This document shows, piece by piece, positions 44,316 through 53,704 of a stretch of 64,000 bases of DNA (the first letter of the stretch is position 1; the number at the start of each line of letters is the position of its first letter). The notes under the pieces are model-generated. The model saw only the letters and a program-made list of their open reading frames with translations, was not told the DNA's origin and did not search any database. The stretch is taken from the NCBI GenBank assembly GCA_017304685.1, contig JAFKLR010000003.1, positions 62,001 through 126,000 of the forward strand. Reading direction: 5' to 3'. This DNA is from Sphingobacteriia bacterium (GTDB lineage: Bacteria > Pseudomonadota > Alphaproteobacteria > Rickettsiales > 33-17). The translations under genes were made by a program, and so were the position numbers.

Positions 44316-45389
44316 ATGCAAAAATTTAAAATATTAGGTACGATGAGTGGTACCTCTTTCGATGGAGTTGATCTGGCTTTCATTGAAACGGATGGTGAAC
44401 AAATTTTTGAATTGGGTAATTATAGACTTTATGAATATCCAGAATCTATTAAACAAACTTTAAAATGTCAGAATTTATCAATAAAAGAATTGTTGTGTCT
44501 AGAAAAAGAAATTTCAGAGTTTTATGTTAAAGCAATTATTGATTATAAGATTCAAGAAAAACGTGAAATAGATTTAATTGGGTTTCACGGGCAGACTATA
44601 ATACATATTCCTAGAGATAGTCTCACCCTTCAAATAGGTAATCCTTCCTTGATTGCTGCAAAAACTAAAATAGGAGTAATAGCAGATCTTAGAAGATTTG
44701 ATATGGCGTTAGGTGGACAGGGTGCGCCAATTGTTCCAGTGTATCATAAAGCATTATTTAAAAAACAAATTAAAGAACCGTTTTGTGTGTTAAATATTGG
44801 TGGAGTTGCTAATTTAACTTATATTGATGATGAAAATATTATAGCTTTTGATACAGGGCCGGGCTCTGCTTTAATTGATGATTATATTTTAAAATTTTTT
44901 AATAAGCCTTATGATAATGAAGGAAAAATAGCAAGATCAGCAGGGTTTTTAAATATGCAAATCCCTGAATTGACTTCCTGGCTTGATGATGAATATTTTT
45001 ATAAATCTTATCCTAAATCTTTAGATCGTGAACATTGGCATAATTTAGTTAAAAATACAGAATTAAATGGAGAATCGTTAATTGCTGTTTTAACTGAATT
45101 CACTGCTTTAACAATTGAAAAAGCTATAAATTTACTTCCTAATAAACCAGCTAGAATTATTACCTGTGGTGGTGGTAGGAAAAATAAATTTATGATGGAA
45201 CGAATTGAAGCTTTAACCTCAATTAATGTAGAAAATATCGATAGTTATAACTTAAATGGTGATGCCATTGAAGCGCAAGCAATAGGTTTTATTGCTGCGC
45301 GTATTAAAAATGGCTTGGAATATACTTATCCAACTACTACTGGGGTTACTCAACCGGTTGGCGGCGGCGCCTTCTATCAACCTTGGTAA
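44316..45389 (+). CDS. anmK: Anhydro-N-acetylmuramic acid kinase
   Basis: Phosphorylates and opens 1,6-anhydro-MurNAc released from cell-wall turnover, giving MurNAc-6-phosphate. The ASKHA-fold motifs are GTMSGTSFDGVDLAF at the start, GFHGQTIIH, GGVANLTYI, DTGPGSALIDDYI and TCGGGRKNKFM. 357 residues, normal. The ATG lies one base after the aroQ stop, so they form an operon. The last 44 bases overlap the convergent hydrolase gene. Confidence 0.95.
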   Translation: MQKFKILGTMSGTSFDGVDLAFIETDGEQIFELGNYRLYEYPESIKQTLKCQNLSIKELLCLEKEISEFYVKAIIDYKIQEKREIDLIGFHGQTIIHIPRDSLTLQIGNPSLIAAKTKIGVIADLRRFDMALGGQGAPIVPVYHKALFKKQIKEPFCVLNIGGVANLTYIDDENIIAFDTGPGSALIDDYILKFFNKPYDNEGKIARSAGFLNMQIPELTSWLDDEYFYKSYPKSLDREHWHNLVKNTELNGESLIAVLTEFTALTIEKAINLLPNKPARIITCGGGRKNKFMMERIEALTSINVENIDSYNLNGDAIEAQAIGFIAARIKNGLEYTYPTTTGVTQPVGGGAFYQPW

Positions 45390-46044
45390 TAGTATGATCT
45401 TGGATTTCTGAAAATCTTTTCTTAATATAATCATCGATAGATTTTACTAAATCATCCATGGTCAATCTGTAAAAATGATCGGCGCCTGGAATTACTTGAT
45501 AATCAATTTCAGTATTCTTTTGTTTAGAGATTTTAGATAAAAGTTTACTTATTGATTCCTCAGGAGCTACTGAATCCTTTTCAGCTCCTACTACAAGTCC
45601 TGAAGAAGGGCAAGGAGAAAGAAATGAAAAGTCGTATAAATTTGCTGGAGGAGAAACTGCTACGAATCCATGAATTTCTGGTCTACGCATAAGTAATTGC
45701 ATAGCGATCCAAGCCCCAAATGAAAAACCTGCAATCCAAAAATTATTTGAAGAAGGGTTTTGTAATTGTAACCAATCTAATGCAATTGCAGCATCAATAA
45801 GTTCTCCAACTCCATTATCAAATGTGCCGCTCGATTTACCAACGCCACGGAAATTAATACGTAATGTAGAAAAACCGTTTCTTACAAAGGTATGGTAAAC
45901 ATTATAAACAACCTTATTATTCATGGTACCACCATGTAACGGATGAGGGTGCAAAATTAATGCTGTCGGTGCATTTGGTTCTGCACTATGGTTATATTTA
46001 CCTTCAATTCTTCCTTCCGGACTACTTATTATTACTTCCGACAT
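45346..46044 (-). CDS. Alpha/beta hydrolase (COG2945 type)
   Basis: Soluble alpha/beta hydrolase of about 232 residues in the small family that begins with an HPHPLHGGTMNN oxyanion segment. The nucleophile Ser lies in GFSFGAW (about 106-112), the acid is probably in GAEKDSVAPEES, and the base His is in GADHFY. The natural substrate is unknown. The C-terminal tail KVDRRRRRQPVE is encoded antisense to the end of anmK and looks like an accidental extension. Divergent from iscR, with an IscR-type site downstream of its promoter. Confidence 0.88.
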   Translation of the reverse strand: MSEVIISSPEGRIEGKYNHSAEPNAPTALILHPHPLHGGTMNNKVVYNVYHTFVRNGFSTLRINFRGVGKSSGTFDNGVGELIDAAIALDWLQLQNPSSNNFWIAGFSFGAWIAMQLLMRRPEIHGFVAVSPPANLYDFSFLSPCPSSGLVVGAEKDSVAPEESISKLLSKISKQKNTEIDYQVIPGADHFYRLTMDDLVKSIDDYIKKRFSEIQDHTITKVDRRRRRQPVE

Positions 46045-46060
46045 AAATATTTTGCTCCTA

Positions 46061-46085
46061 ATACTTGACTAAAATAGTGGGTTAT
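46061..46085 (+). promoter_or_regulatory. IscR type-1-like operator
   Basis: The 25 bases ATACTTGACTAAAAT-AGTGGGTTAT fit the E. coli type-1 IscR consensus ATASYYGACTRWWWY-AGTCRRSTAT, as I recall it, at 23 of 25 positions. The site covers the -35 element of the iscR promoter, the position expected for autorepression by [2Fe-2S] IscR. A second copy of the right half-site lies at 46132-46142 in inverse orientation. Confidence 0.78.
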
Positions 46086-46093
46086 TATATGTT
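46065..46093 (+). promoter_or_regulatory. Promoter of the isc operon
   Basis: TTGACT (46065-46070), 17 bases, then TATGTT (46088-46093), reading towards iscR. The -35 lies inside the IscR-type operator. Confidence 0.6.
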
Positions 46094-46142
46094 ACCTATA
46101 TATTAAAACGAAATAACATTTTTTGCAAATAATAACCCACTA
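46075..46142. repeat. 13-bp inverted repeat in the isc control region
   Basis: TAGTGGGTTATTA (46075-46087) and TAATAACCCACTA (46130-46142) are perfect inverted copies 42 bases apart. Each contains the right half-site of the IscR-type operator, so the repeat is better read as two regulator half-sites than as a terminator. Confidence 0.75.
46100..46128 (-). promoter_or_regulatory. Divergent promoter for the hydrolase gene
   Basis: On the minus strand TTGCAA (46123-46128), 17 bases, then TAATAT (46100-46105), reading towards the hydrolase gene. It lies face to face with the isc promoter, and the operator at 46061-46085 lies just downstream of it. Confidence 0.45.
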
Positions 46143-46164
46143 AACTTTAATAAAGAGATGTTTT

Positions 46165-46590
46165 ATGATGCTAACCTCACGAGGTAGATATGCAGTAATG
46201 GCTATGGTCCATATGGCTAAAGCTGCTGATAAAACTATTCCTATCTCATTAGGTGAAATTTCAGTAGAACAGAATATACCTCTTAATTACTTAGAGCAAA
46301 TATTTGCAAAACTTAGAAAAAATAACTTAGTTACTTCAACAAAAGGTCCTGGTGGCGGGTATAGACTTAGTCGTAAACTTAAAGAAATTAATGTAGGGGA
46401 AATTGTCCAAGCAGTAGAAGAGCCAATAAAAATAACTCGTTGTAATAATGAAGAAAAATTACGCTGTATGCCAAATCAAACTAAATGTCTTACCCACAAT
46501 CTTTGGGAAGAACTAAGTAAAGAAATAGAAAAGTATTTAGACTCAGTAACTTTAGATGATTTCAGTAATGGAAGGTTTGTCCATGTATAA
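46165..46590 (+). CDS. iscR: Rrf2-family Fe-S regulator IscR
   Basis: Transcription factor sensing Fe-S cluster supply. The N-terminal winged helix (MLTSRGRYAVMAMVHMAK, then QIFAKLRKNNLVTSTKGPGGGYRLSR) is of Rrf2 type. Cluster ligands are visible as C-x7-C-x6-C-x2-H (from CNNEEKLRC to CLTH, about residues 92-111), slightly longer spacing than E. coli. 141 residues. It heads the isc operon behind an IscR-type site, and its stop overlaps the start of the first desulfurase gene. Confidence 0.95.
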   Translation: MMLTSRGRYAVMAMVHMAKAADKTIPISLGEISVEQNIPLNYLEQIFAKLRKNNLVTSTKGPGGGYRLSRKLKEINVGEIVQAVEEPIKITRCNNEEKLRCMPNQTKCLTHNLWEELSKEIEKYLDSVTLDDFSNGRFVHV

Positions 46591-47722
46591 TGGTAGAATA
46601 TATTTTGATACTAATTCTACTACACCATTAAATTCATCTGTTATACAGAAAATGAATGAAATGGCAGGTATCCCACTTAACCCTTCCTCTATTCATAGTT
46701 TTGGTAGAGAAGCGAGGAAAGTATTAGAAGAAGCTAAAGTTAATATTTGTAAGTTATTGAATATTGATCAAAAAAAATATCATGTTGTGTTTACAAGCAG
46801 TGGGACTGAAGCAAATAATTGGGTGTTTAAAGGTTTAGAAGAATTTATTCCTGTAATTTCTGCGGTAGAGCATATTTCTGTTTTAAGTAGCGCTGGTGAA
46901 AACAAGCTGATTATAAAAGTAGATAGTAATGGAATTATAGATTTAAAGCATTTAGAAGAAATATTACAGACTTTAAAGAATGAAAATCATAAAAATGTAA
47001 TTATATCAGTTATTTATGCAAATAATGAAACAGGTGTTATTCAACCTATAAACGAAATAATTGAAATAGCTAAAAAATATGGCGCTATAGTTCATTCTGA
47101 TATGATTCAGGCAATAGGAAAAACCTATGTTAATTTTAATGAGTTAGATCTCGATTTGTTTACAATTTCAGCTCATAAAATTAATGGTCCTGTTGGTATA
47201 GCAGCGCTTTTCATAAAAAGAAATCTACCTATCAAACCAATGTTTGTAGGTGGAGGACAAAATCAGGGTTTAAGAGCTGGAACAGAAAATGTAATAGGTG
47301 TTATTGGTTTAAAAACAGCTATAGAAGAAGCGATTAGTAATTTAAATGAATATATATTACATTGTAAAAACCTAAGAGATTATATAGAAGAAAATATTTT
47401 TTCAATTACTAAGGATGCTAAATTTATTGGGAAAAATGTAGAAAGGCTTCCTAATACCTCAAGCATTTATATGCCAGGAGTAAGTAATGAAACACAGCTT
47501 ATTAGTTTTGATATGGAAAGCATATCTGTAAGTGCAGGGTCAGCTTGCTCATCAGGAAGAATAGCTGCGTCTCACGTATTAATCGCATGTGGTATTGGAG
47601 AACAAGAAGCTAAAAATATTATTAGAGTTAGTTTAGGAATACAAAATAATAAAGACGAAGCGGATAAATTTATAAATTTATGGCGAAAAATATACGAAAA
47701 TAATCAAAGAAAAGTGGCTTAA
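46583..47722 (+). CDS. NifS/IscS-like cysteine desulfurase, first copy
   Basis: Pyridoxal-phosphate enzyme of the class V aminotransferase fold, 379 residues from ATG 46583. That start has GGAAGG seven bases upstream and overlaps the iscR stop; the in-frame ATGs at 46556 and 46568 lie inside iscR. The PLP Lys is in [13 protein letters not shown], and the sulfur-carrying Cys in [12 protein letters not shown]. It is clearly more divergent than the next gene: the usual [10 protein letters not shown] start reads [10 protein letters not shown]. Rickettsiales isc operons commonly contain such a second desulfurase-like gene (Spl1); its precise role is not known to me. Confidence 0.92.
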   Translation: MYNGRIYFDTNSTTPLNSSVIQKMNEMAGIPLNPSSIHSFGREARKVLEEAKVNICKLLNIDQKKYHVVFTSSGTEANNWVFKGLEEFIPVISAVEHISVLSSAGENKLIIKVDSNGIIDLKHLEEILQTLKNENHKNVIISVIYANNETGVIQPINEIIEIAKKYGAIVHSDMIQAIGKTYVNFNELDLDLFTISAHKINGPVGIAALFIKRNLPIKPMFVGGGQNQGLRAGTENVIGVIGLKTAIEEAISNLNEYILHCKNLRDYIEENIFSITKDAKFIGKNVERLPNTSSIYMPGVSNETQLISFDMESISVSAGSACSSGRIAASHVLIACGIGEQEAKNIIRVSLGIQNNKDEADKFINLWRKIYENNQRKVA

Positions 47723-47733
47723 AGGGACAAATT

Positions 47734-48951
47734 ATGACATTAAAATTACCTATTTATATGGATTATCAAGCAACTACACCTGTAGATCCTAGAGTGTTAG
47801 AAGAAATGTTACCGTATTTTACTGAAAAATTTGGCAATCCTCATTCTAGATCTCATACATATGGGTGGGAAGCAGAAGAGGCGGTGGAAAAAGCTCGTGA
47901 ACAAATTTCAAGTTTAATAGGTGCAGATCCAAGGGAAATAGTATTTACTTCTGGGGCTACAGAATCAAATAATTTAGCAATTAAAGGGGTGGCTAATTTT
48001 CATAAAGAAAAGAAAAATCATATAGTTACCGTTGTAACTGAACATAAATGTGTACTTGATGCTTGCAGGCACCTTGAACAACAAGGATTTAAAGTCACTT
48101 ATTTGCCAGTAAAAACTAATGGTCTTATAGATTTAAATGTACTTGAAAATGCAATTACTGATGAAACTATTTTAGTTTCTGTTATGGCTATTAATAATGA
48201 AATTGGCGTTATACAACCATTAAAAGAAATAGGAGCGCTTTGCCGTAGAAAAGGTGTATTTTTTCATACTGATGCAGCACAAGCTTTTGGTAAAATTCCC
48301 CTCAATGTTGAAGAAATGAATATCGATTTGCTTAGTATTTCAGGGCATAAAATTTATGCTCCTAAAGGAATAGGGGCGCTTTTTGTTAGAAGAAAACCTA
48401 GAATAAGGTTAGAACCTTTAATCAATGGTGGTGGCCAAGAAAGAGGGCTAAGGTCAGGAACGGTATCACCCGCACTTGTAGTAGCTTTAGGTAAAGCTGC
48501 AGAAATTGCTAAGAATGAAATGCAAGAAGAATATGCTAGATTAAAAGCAATTAGTAAAAAGTTTTACGACGAAATAGTAGAAAAAATTCCTGATATATTT
48601 TTAAATGGAGATCTTGAGCAAAGATACCCAGGTAACTTAAATTTAAGTTTTGCATATATAGAAGGAGAATCAATGCTTATGTCAATTAAAGACCTTGCGG
48701 TTTCTTCAGGTTCAGCTTGTACTTCTGCTTCACTCGAGCCTTCATATGTTTTAAGAGCTTTAGGTGTGGAAGATGAACTTGCGCACACTTCAATTAGATT
48801 TGGTTTTGGTAGGTTTACAACAGATGAAGAAGTAGAATATGCGCTTGGTGTAGTTACAAAAAATATTGATAAATTAAGAGCTTTAAGTCCACTTTGGGAA
48901 ATGGTACAAGAAGGAATAGATCTTAAATCTATTAAGTGGACAGGACATTAA
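47734..48951 (+). CDS. iscS: Cysteine desulfurase IscS
   Basis: Main sulfur donor for Fe-S assembly, tRNA thiolation and cofactors. PLP-binding Lys in [17 protein letters not shown], catalytic Cys in [21 protein letters not shown], and the conserved C-terminal tail ending [20 protein letters not shown] that docks IscU. 405 residues. It lies 11 bases after the first desulfurase and 54 before iscU, all in one operon. Confidence 0.97.
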   Translation: MTLKLPIYMDYQATTPVDPRVLEEMLPYFTEKFGNPHSRSHTYGWEAEEAVEKAREQISSLIGADPREIVFTSGATESNNLAIKGVANFHKEKKNHIVTVVTEHKCVLDACRHLEQQGFKVTYLPVKTNGLIDLNVLENAITDETILVSVMAINNEIGVIQPLKEIGALCRRKGVFFHTDAAQAFGKIPLNVEEMNIDLLSISGHKIYAPKGIGALFVRRKPRIRLEPLINGGGQERGLRSGTVSPALVVALGKAAEIAKNEMQEEYARLKAISKKFYDEIVEKIPDIFLNGDLEQRYPGNLNLSFAYIEGESMLMSIKDLAVSSGSACTSASLEPSYVLRALGVEDELAHTSIRFGFGRFTTDEEVEYALGVVTKNIDKLRALSPLWEMVQEGIDLKSIKWTGH

Positions 48952-49005
48952 TTATAATTTAATTAGGAATAATTTTAATATACGCTTAAGGATTATGGAG
49001 GAATT

Positions 49006-49425
49006 ATGGCATATAGTAATAAAGTGATTGATCACTATGAAAACCCAAGAAATGTAGGTTCATTAGATAAAAATGATCAAACAGTAGGAACAGGGCTTGT
49101 TGGAGCTCCTTCATGCGGTGATGTAATGAAATTACAAATAAAAGTTAACGAGCAAGGACTTATAGAAGAAGCAAAATTTAAAACTTTTGGTTGCGCTTCT
49201 GCTATTGCTTCTAGCTCTCTTGCAACAGAGTGGATTAGAGGTAAAACTTTAGAAGAAGCACAACAAATCAAGAATTCTGATATTGCTAAAGAATTATCAT
49301 TACCTCCAGTTAAAATTCATTGTTCGATTTTAGCTGAAGATGCTATTAAAGCAGCTATTCAGGATTTTAAAAATAAAAAATCGTCTGATGGTGATTGTGA
49401 AATTGAAAAATTAGCAGATGTATAA
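49006..49425 (+). CDS. iscU: Fe-S cluster scaffold IscU
   Basis: Scaffold on which [2Fe-2S] clusters are built. The three ligand Cys are in GAPSCGDVMKL, TFGCASAIASSS and PVKIHCSILAEDA, and the HscA-binding LPPVK motif (LSLPPVKIH) is present. 139 residues. GGAGG lies just before the ATG. Fourth gene of the operon. Confidence 0.97.
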   Translation: MAYSNKVIDHYENPRNVGSLDKNDQTVGTGLVGAPSCGDVMKLQIKVNEQGLIEEAKFKTFGCASAIASSSLATEWIRGKTLEEAQQIKNSDIAKELSLPPVKIHCSILAEDAIKAAIQDFKNKKSSDGDCEIEKLADV

Positions 49426-49427
49426 AT

Positions 49428-49766
49428 ATGGCTTTTCCTCAAATTATAACTATTACTGAAAATGCCAAAGCGCGGATTGAACATTTATTATCTCTCCGCA
49501 ATAAACCTTCAGTAGGTATTAGAATAGGTATTAGATCAGGTGGATGTAACGGACTTACCTATACCGTAGAATATGCTGATAATATAACTGAATTTGATAC
49601 AATAGTTGAATATGAAGGTGTTAAAGTTTTAATTGATAGAAAAGCAGAGCTTTATCTTCTCGGTACTCAAATGGATTATGTCGAAGGTAAAATGAAATCA
49701 GGGTTTACTTTTACAAATCCTAATGTAAAAGGCCAGTGCGGTTGTGGCGAATCATTCCACGTTTAA
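49428..49766 (+). CDS. iscA: A-type Fe-S carrier IscA
   Basis: Carrier or alternative scaffold of the HesB family. Cysteines lie in SGGCNGLTY and in the C-terminal GQCGCGESFHV pair, as in IscA. 112 residues. Two bases separate it from the iscU stop. Confidence 0.96.
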   Translation: MAFPQIITITENAKARIEHLLSLRNKPSVGIRIGIRSGGCNGLTYTVEYADNITEFDTIVEYEGVKVLIDRKAELYLLGTQMDYVEGKMKSGFTFTNPNVKGQCGCGESFHV

Positions 49767-49771
49767 AATTT

Positions 49772-50269
49772 ATGTCTAAAAATTATTTTGAAATATTTGA
49801 CTTAGAATTAAAACTTACAATTGATCTTGTTAAGTTAAGACAAAAATATTTTGAACTTCAAAAAATATATCATCCAGATTCCCAGAATCACAATGATTTG
49901 GAAATGTGCTTAAAAATTAATGAAGGATATAGAATATTATCCTCCGATATTCTAAGAACTTCATATTTATTAGAACTTGAAAATATCTTTATTAATAAAG
50001 AAAATACTACTATAAAGCCAAAGCCTGAAATATTAATATTAGCGCTTGAAAAAAGGGAAGAATTAGAAAACGAATCTGACATAAATAACCTTCGTAAAAT
50101 TCAAAAAGATGCGCAAAATAAATTTAATGATTTAAAAGATATTTTTGAAAAATTATATTTGCAAAAAACTTTTAATAAAGCTGCAGAGATTGCTATTGAA
50201 ATGCAATATATGAATAAATTGATTGAGGAAACAATCAGTAAGATAAACAAAATTTTGGAAGAGATATAA
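49772..50269 (+). CDS. hscB: Fe-S co-chaperone HscB (Hsc20)
   Basis: J-domain co-chaperone that brings IscU to HscA. The N-terminal J domain has YFEIFDLELKL and the HPD motif in KIYHPDSQNH, followed by INEGYRILSSDILRTSYLLEL. The C-terminal three-helix bundle binds IscU. The start at 49772 (MSKNYFEIF) gives 165 residues, close to family length; an upstream in-frame ATG at 49736 inside iscA is rejected. Confidence 0.94.
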   Translation: MSKNYFEIFDLELKLTIDLVKLRQKYFELQKIYHPDSQNHNDLEMCLKINEGYRILSSDILRTSYLLELENIFINKENTTIKPKPEILILALEKREELENESDINNLRKIQKDAQNKFNDLKDIFEKLYLQKTFNKAAEIAIEMQYMNKLIEETISKINKILEEI

Positions 50270-50272
50270 ATA

Positions 50273-52069
50273 ATGAATTTATATGATATTTATGAGCCAG
50301 GGCAAACTCCCTTACCTCATCAAAATGATGATATTTTAGCTCTTGGAATAGATTTAGGTACTACCAATTCTTTAATAGCCTTAGCAAAAGATGGTAAAGT
50401 AGAAGTTATATGTGATGAATTTGGTAATAGCATATTACCCTCAATTATACATTTTAATGACAATGGAGACATTGACCATTATGGAAAAAACTCAGTTTCT
50501 TCAATAAAAAGATTTATTGGGAAGAGTTACGAAGAAGTAAAAAACTCTAATATATATAATATTATTGATTGTTATGAAGGTAACCCTGGAATTAAAATTG
50601 GGTCAAAAATATATACACCAGTAGAAATATCAGCTGAAATTTTAAAACAGTTAAAAAAAAGAGCTGAAAAGGCTTTAGGCAGAGAGGTTAGTAAAGTTGT
50701 AATTACAGTACCTGCATATTTTGACGATGCCAAAAGACTAGCTACTAAAGATGCAGCTTTATTAGCAGGATTAGATGTTTTAAGGCTGATTAATGAGCCA
50801 ACAGCTGCTGCTGTAGCCTATGGATTAGATAAAAAAAAGCAAGGGCAATATCTAGTATATGATTTAGGTGGGGGTACTTTTGATATATCTCTCCTTAAAA
50901 TGGAAAATGATATTTTTCAAGTTGTTGCAACAGGTGGAGATAGTGAATTAGGTGGCGATGATTTCGATAAGCTTATTGCAGAAGAAATGCTAAAAACTAT
51001 AGATGGGCTACTTTATAAAGAAGCTTTAAGAATCGCTCGTAAATTAAAAGAAGAATTAACTGATAAAGAAAAAGCAGAATATGAAAACTTTACTTTAACT
51101 CGGGAGCATTTTGCTAGTTTAACTAAAGATTTAGTAAATAAAACTATAAAATTAACTAATAAAGTTATAAATGATTCTAGGCTATTACCAAATGAAATAA
51201 ATGGAATAGTGCTAGTTGGTGGTTCAACTAGAATGCCTGTAATAAAAGAAAAGCTTAAAGATATTTTTCCTATTACCATTTATGATGATCTTGATCCGGA
51301 TAAAATTGTAGCAGAAGGGGCCGCTATTCAGGCTGAAAGCTTAATTAAAGGCTCTAATCATTTATTAGTTGATGTAAATCCTCTTTCAATCGGACTTGAA
51401 ATAATGGGTGGAATGGTTGAAAAAATAATTCCTCGTAATTCAACAATCCCTGCAAGTTTTATTCAAGAATTCACTACATATCAAGATGGGCAAAGTGGAA
51501 TGTTATTTCATATTGTACAAGGGGAAAGAGAACTCGCTAAAGATTGCAGATCACTTGCGAAATTTGAATTAAAAGGAATTCCTTCAATGAAAGCGGGTAT
51601 TCCACGGATTAAAATTAAATTTGTTATAGATGCGGATGGATTGCTCACAATTTCTGCTTGGGAAGAAACTTCAAGTGTTAGGCAAACTATACATGTTCAA
51701 CCAAGTTATGGTCTTCCTCATGAAGTAATAAGGACTATGTTGTTTGATGCGATTAGTCATGCTGAAGAAGATTTAAATGCTCGAAAGCTTTTAGAAGTAA
51801 AAAGTGAAGCTGAAAGATTGATTTATCAAGTTAACCAGGTTAAATCAGAAATAGAAAATTATCTGGAAAAAGATTTAAAGGAAGAAATATCTTTAGGGGT
51901 CGATGAATTAAAAAGATCGCTAGAATTGAATAAGCAAGATCTTATAAGCACAGAGATGAAAAAATTTGAAAATACTATAGAAAAACTTGCTGAAAAGCAT
52001 TTAGAGCTTAAATTTTCATCAAAACTTCAAGGTATTAAAATAGAAGATTTAGAAAAATTATCTAAATAA
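50273..52069 (+). CDS. hscA: Fe-S chaperone HscA (Hsp70 family)
   Basis: Specialised Hsp70 that drives cluster transfer from IscU. ATPase signatures LGIDLGTTNSLIA, VYDLGGGTFDISLLKME and VLVGGSTRMPVIKEKL are present, and the EPTAAAVAYGLD segment. The substrate-binding domain follows from about 370. 598 residues, shorter than DnaK and typical of HscA. Three bases after hscB. Confidence 0.96.
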   Translation: MNLYDIYEPGQTPLPHQNDDILALGIDLGTTNSLIALAKDGKVEVICDEFGNSILPSIIHFNDNGDIDHYGKNSVSSIKRFIGKSYEEVKNSNIYNIIDCYEGNPGIKIGSKIYTPVEISAEILKQLKKRAEKALGREVSKVVITVPAYFDDAKRLATKDAALLAGLDVLRLINEPTAAAVAYGLDKKKQGQYLVYDLGGGTFDISLLKMENDIFQVVATGGDSELGGDDFDKLIAEEMLKTIDGLLYKEALRIARKLKEELTDKEKAEYENFTLTREHFASLTKDLVNKTIKLTNKVINDSRLLPNEINGIVLVGGSTRMPVIKEKLKDIFPITIYDDLDPDKIVAEGAAIQAESLIKGSNHLLVDVNPLSIGLEIMGGMVEKIIPRNSTIPASFIQEFTTYQDGQSGMLFHIVQGERELAKDCRSLAKFELKGIPSMKAGIPRIKIKFVIDADGLLTISAWEETSSVRQTIHVQPSYGLPHEVIRTMLFDAISHAEEDLNARKLLEVKSEAERLIYQVNQVKSEIENYLEKDLKEEISLGVDELKRSLELNKQDLISTEMKKFENTIEKLAEKHLELKFSSKLQGIKIEDLEKLSK

Positions 52070-52176
52070 TTCGGTTAGTAATAAATAAATTTACTCTAAA
52101 GTAGAATTAATAGGTTAAAAAACAGTTGATTCTATATTAGTACTTATGTAATTTACGTTTGTTTTAGGAGGAATAT

Positions 52177-52515
52177 ATGGTTGAAACAGTTAAAGTTAAT
52201 TTTTTAAACGCTGATGGCTCAGAGGTCACAGTTGAAGCTCCAATAGGTATATCTTTATTAGAAGTTGCGCATGCAAATGACATTGATCTTGAAGGTGCCT
52301 GTGAAGGCTCTCTTGCATGTTCAACATGTCATGTTATAGTTGATGAAGATTGGTATGATTTATTATCACCAGCTAGTGAAGATGAAGAAGATATGTTAGA
52401 TTTAGCATTTGGTTTAACACATACTTCTCGTTTAGGGTGTCAAATTATTTTGACAGAAGAATTAGATGGGATAACAGTAAGATTACCTTCAGCAACTAGA
52501 AACATGAGTTTATAA
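52177..52515 (+). CDS. fdx: [2Fe-2S] ferredoxin of the ISC system
   Basis: Adrenodoxin-type electron donor for cluster assembly. The ligands follow C-x5-C-x2-C ([10 protein letters not shown]), with the fourth Cys in SRLGCQIIL, and the acidic [11 protein letters not shown] helix that contacts partners is present. 112 residues. An AGGAGG ribosome binding site precedes the ATG. It lies 107 bases after hscA. Confidence 0.96.
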   Translation: MVETVKVNFLNADGSEVTVEAPIGISLLEVAHANDIDLEGACEGSLACSTCHVIVDEDWYDLLSPASEDEEDMLDLAFGLTHTSRLGCQIILTEELDGITVRLPSATRNMSL

Positions 52516-52516
52516 T

Positions 52517-53689
52517 ATGGCCCTTAATGTTAGAAGAGTTTTCTCACTTTTTGTAGTATTAGTTATTTCTTATACAATGATTTGGTATTTTATTGAATCA
52601 CAAATTGTAAGGAATGTACTAGATGGTTTGAAGCGAGTTCAAGCTGATGTAATATACTCAAGAGTAGAATATAGTGGGTTTCCATTTAAATTCGGAGTTT
52701 CTTTTCATAACATTAAAATAAAGGCTAAAAATGTCCTTGAAGGTTCTAAGATTTTAGAAATAGAAGGTGAGGGTGATTTTAAAATTAATACTAATCTACT
52801 TATGTCAGATCTTCAACTTACCTTACCAAAAAAATTGAGAATAGAAATTGATAATCGAGATAGATTGATAGCAGAAGCAGTAAATAATAGTGTAATGAAT
52901 CTATCTATGGCCTTTGATAGTACATTTTTCTTTAGAAAAATTGGTAAAGATGGTGATATAAATCAGCTTATAAATGATCATGCAACATATTATAAAATTG
53001 AAGGAAGTGAACCGCGCAAAGTAGAAGTTTATATTGCAAGAAAGAAAGTAGCAGAAATTAATTCCAAAAATATGCTATATGAGGTTAATTTAAAAACTTC
53101 AAATAAAGATGAAGGTTATGCTAAAACTGTCAATAATTTTAATATAAAAGGCGAACCAAGTCTTTTAACTGATAATAAATACATCATTGATATTATTAGA
53201 GAGTTTAATAAGACTGGTGGGTTAAATATTGAATTAGATTATAATTTTAGATTTAAGAAAAACAATTTCGATGTCAAAGAAGGTAAAGTTGAGAAATTAA
53301 AAGTTTCTCAAAATAACTTAAAACTTAGTGCTACAGGAAGTTTTAAAGATCAGGGGAAAACTCCTAATATAAATCTCCAGGTTGAAATAAATAATCTTGA
53401 TCTGTTATCTAAGGTAATAGGTAAAGCCGTTAAATTTGATGATATGATAGTGGAAAGCTTTTTAATCGCTTGTGCAGATTCAATTACTGAAAAGGGCAAT
53501 AATAAAATAGGTAAATACAAAGTTGTATATAATGAAAAAGAATTATTGGTAGGTAAGTTTGATAAAAATGCATTAATTACTTATTTTTCATATTTGATGA
53601 AAAAAATACCTACAATTAAAATACCTTTACCTAAAGATTTACCAATTCAATTACCTGATATTCCGTTACCGTTTTTAAAAATAAAATAA
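52517..53689 (+). CDS. DUF2125 domain protein
   Basis: Alphaproteobacterial envelope protein of unknown function. A single N-terminal membrane helix (about 9-28, VFSLFVVLVISYTMIWYF) is followed by a long beta-rich domain with VIYSRVEYSGFPFKFGVSFHNI, the typical DUF2125 opening. 390 residues, ending in a proline-rich PLPKDLPIQLPDIPLPF tail. It begins one base after the fdx stop and 15 bases before alaS, so it is probably read through from the isc operon by position rather than function. Confidence 0.85.
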   Translation: MALNVRRVFSLFVVLVISYTMIWYFIESQIVRNVLDGLKRVQADVIYSRVEYSGFPFKFGVSFHNIKIKAKNVLEGSKILEIEGEGDFKINTNLLMSDLQLTLPKKLRIEIDNRDRLIAEAVNNSVMNLSMAFDSTFFFRKIGKDGDINQLINDHATYYKIEGSEPRKVEVYIARKKVAEINSKNMLYEVNLKTSNKDEGYAKTVNNFNIKGEPSLLTDNKYIIDIIREFNKTGGLNIELDYNFRFKKNNFDVKEGKVEKLKVSQNNLKLSATGSFKDQGKTPNINLQVEINNLDLLSKVIGKAVKFDDMIVESFLIACADSITEKGNNKIGKYKVVYNEKELLVGKFDKNALITYFSYLMKKIPTIKIPLPKDLPIQLPDIPLPFLKIK

Positions 53690-53704
53690 ACTTTATGGTA
53701 AAAT

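Noticed and set aside
46075..46142. Inverted repeat as an intrinsic terminator
   Set aside because: The 42-base spacer and the position between divergent promoters fit regulator half-sites, not a hairpin terminator.
49736..49771. Upstream ATG extension of hscB
   Set aside because: The extra 12 residues lie inside iscA and do not match the J-domain start; ATG 49772 gives the normal length.
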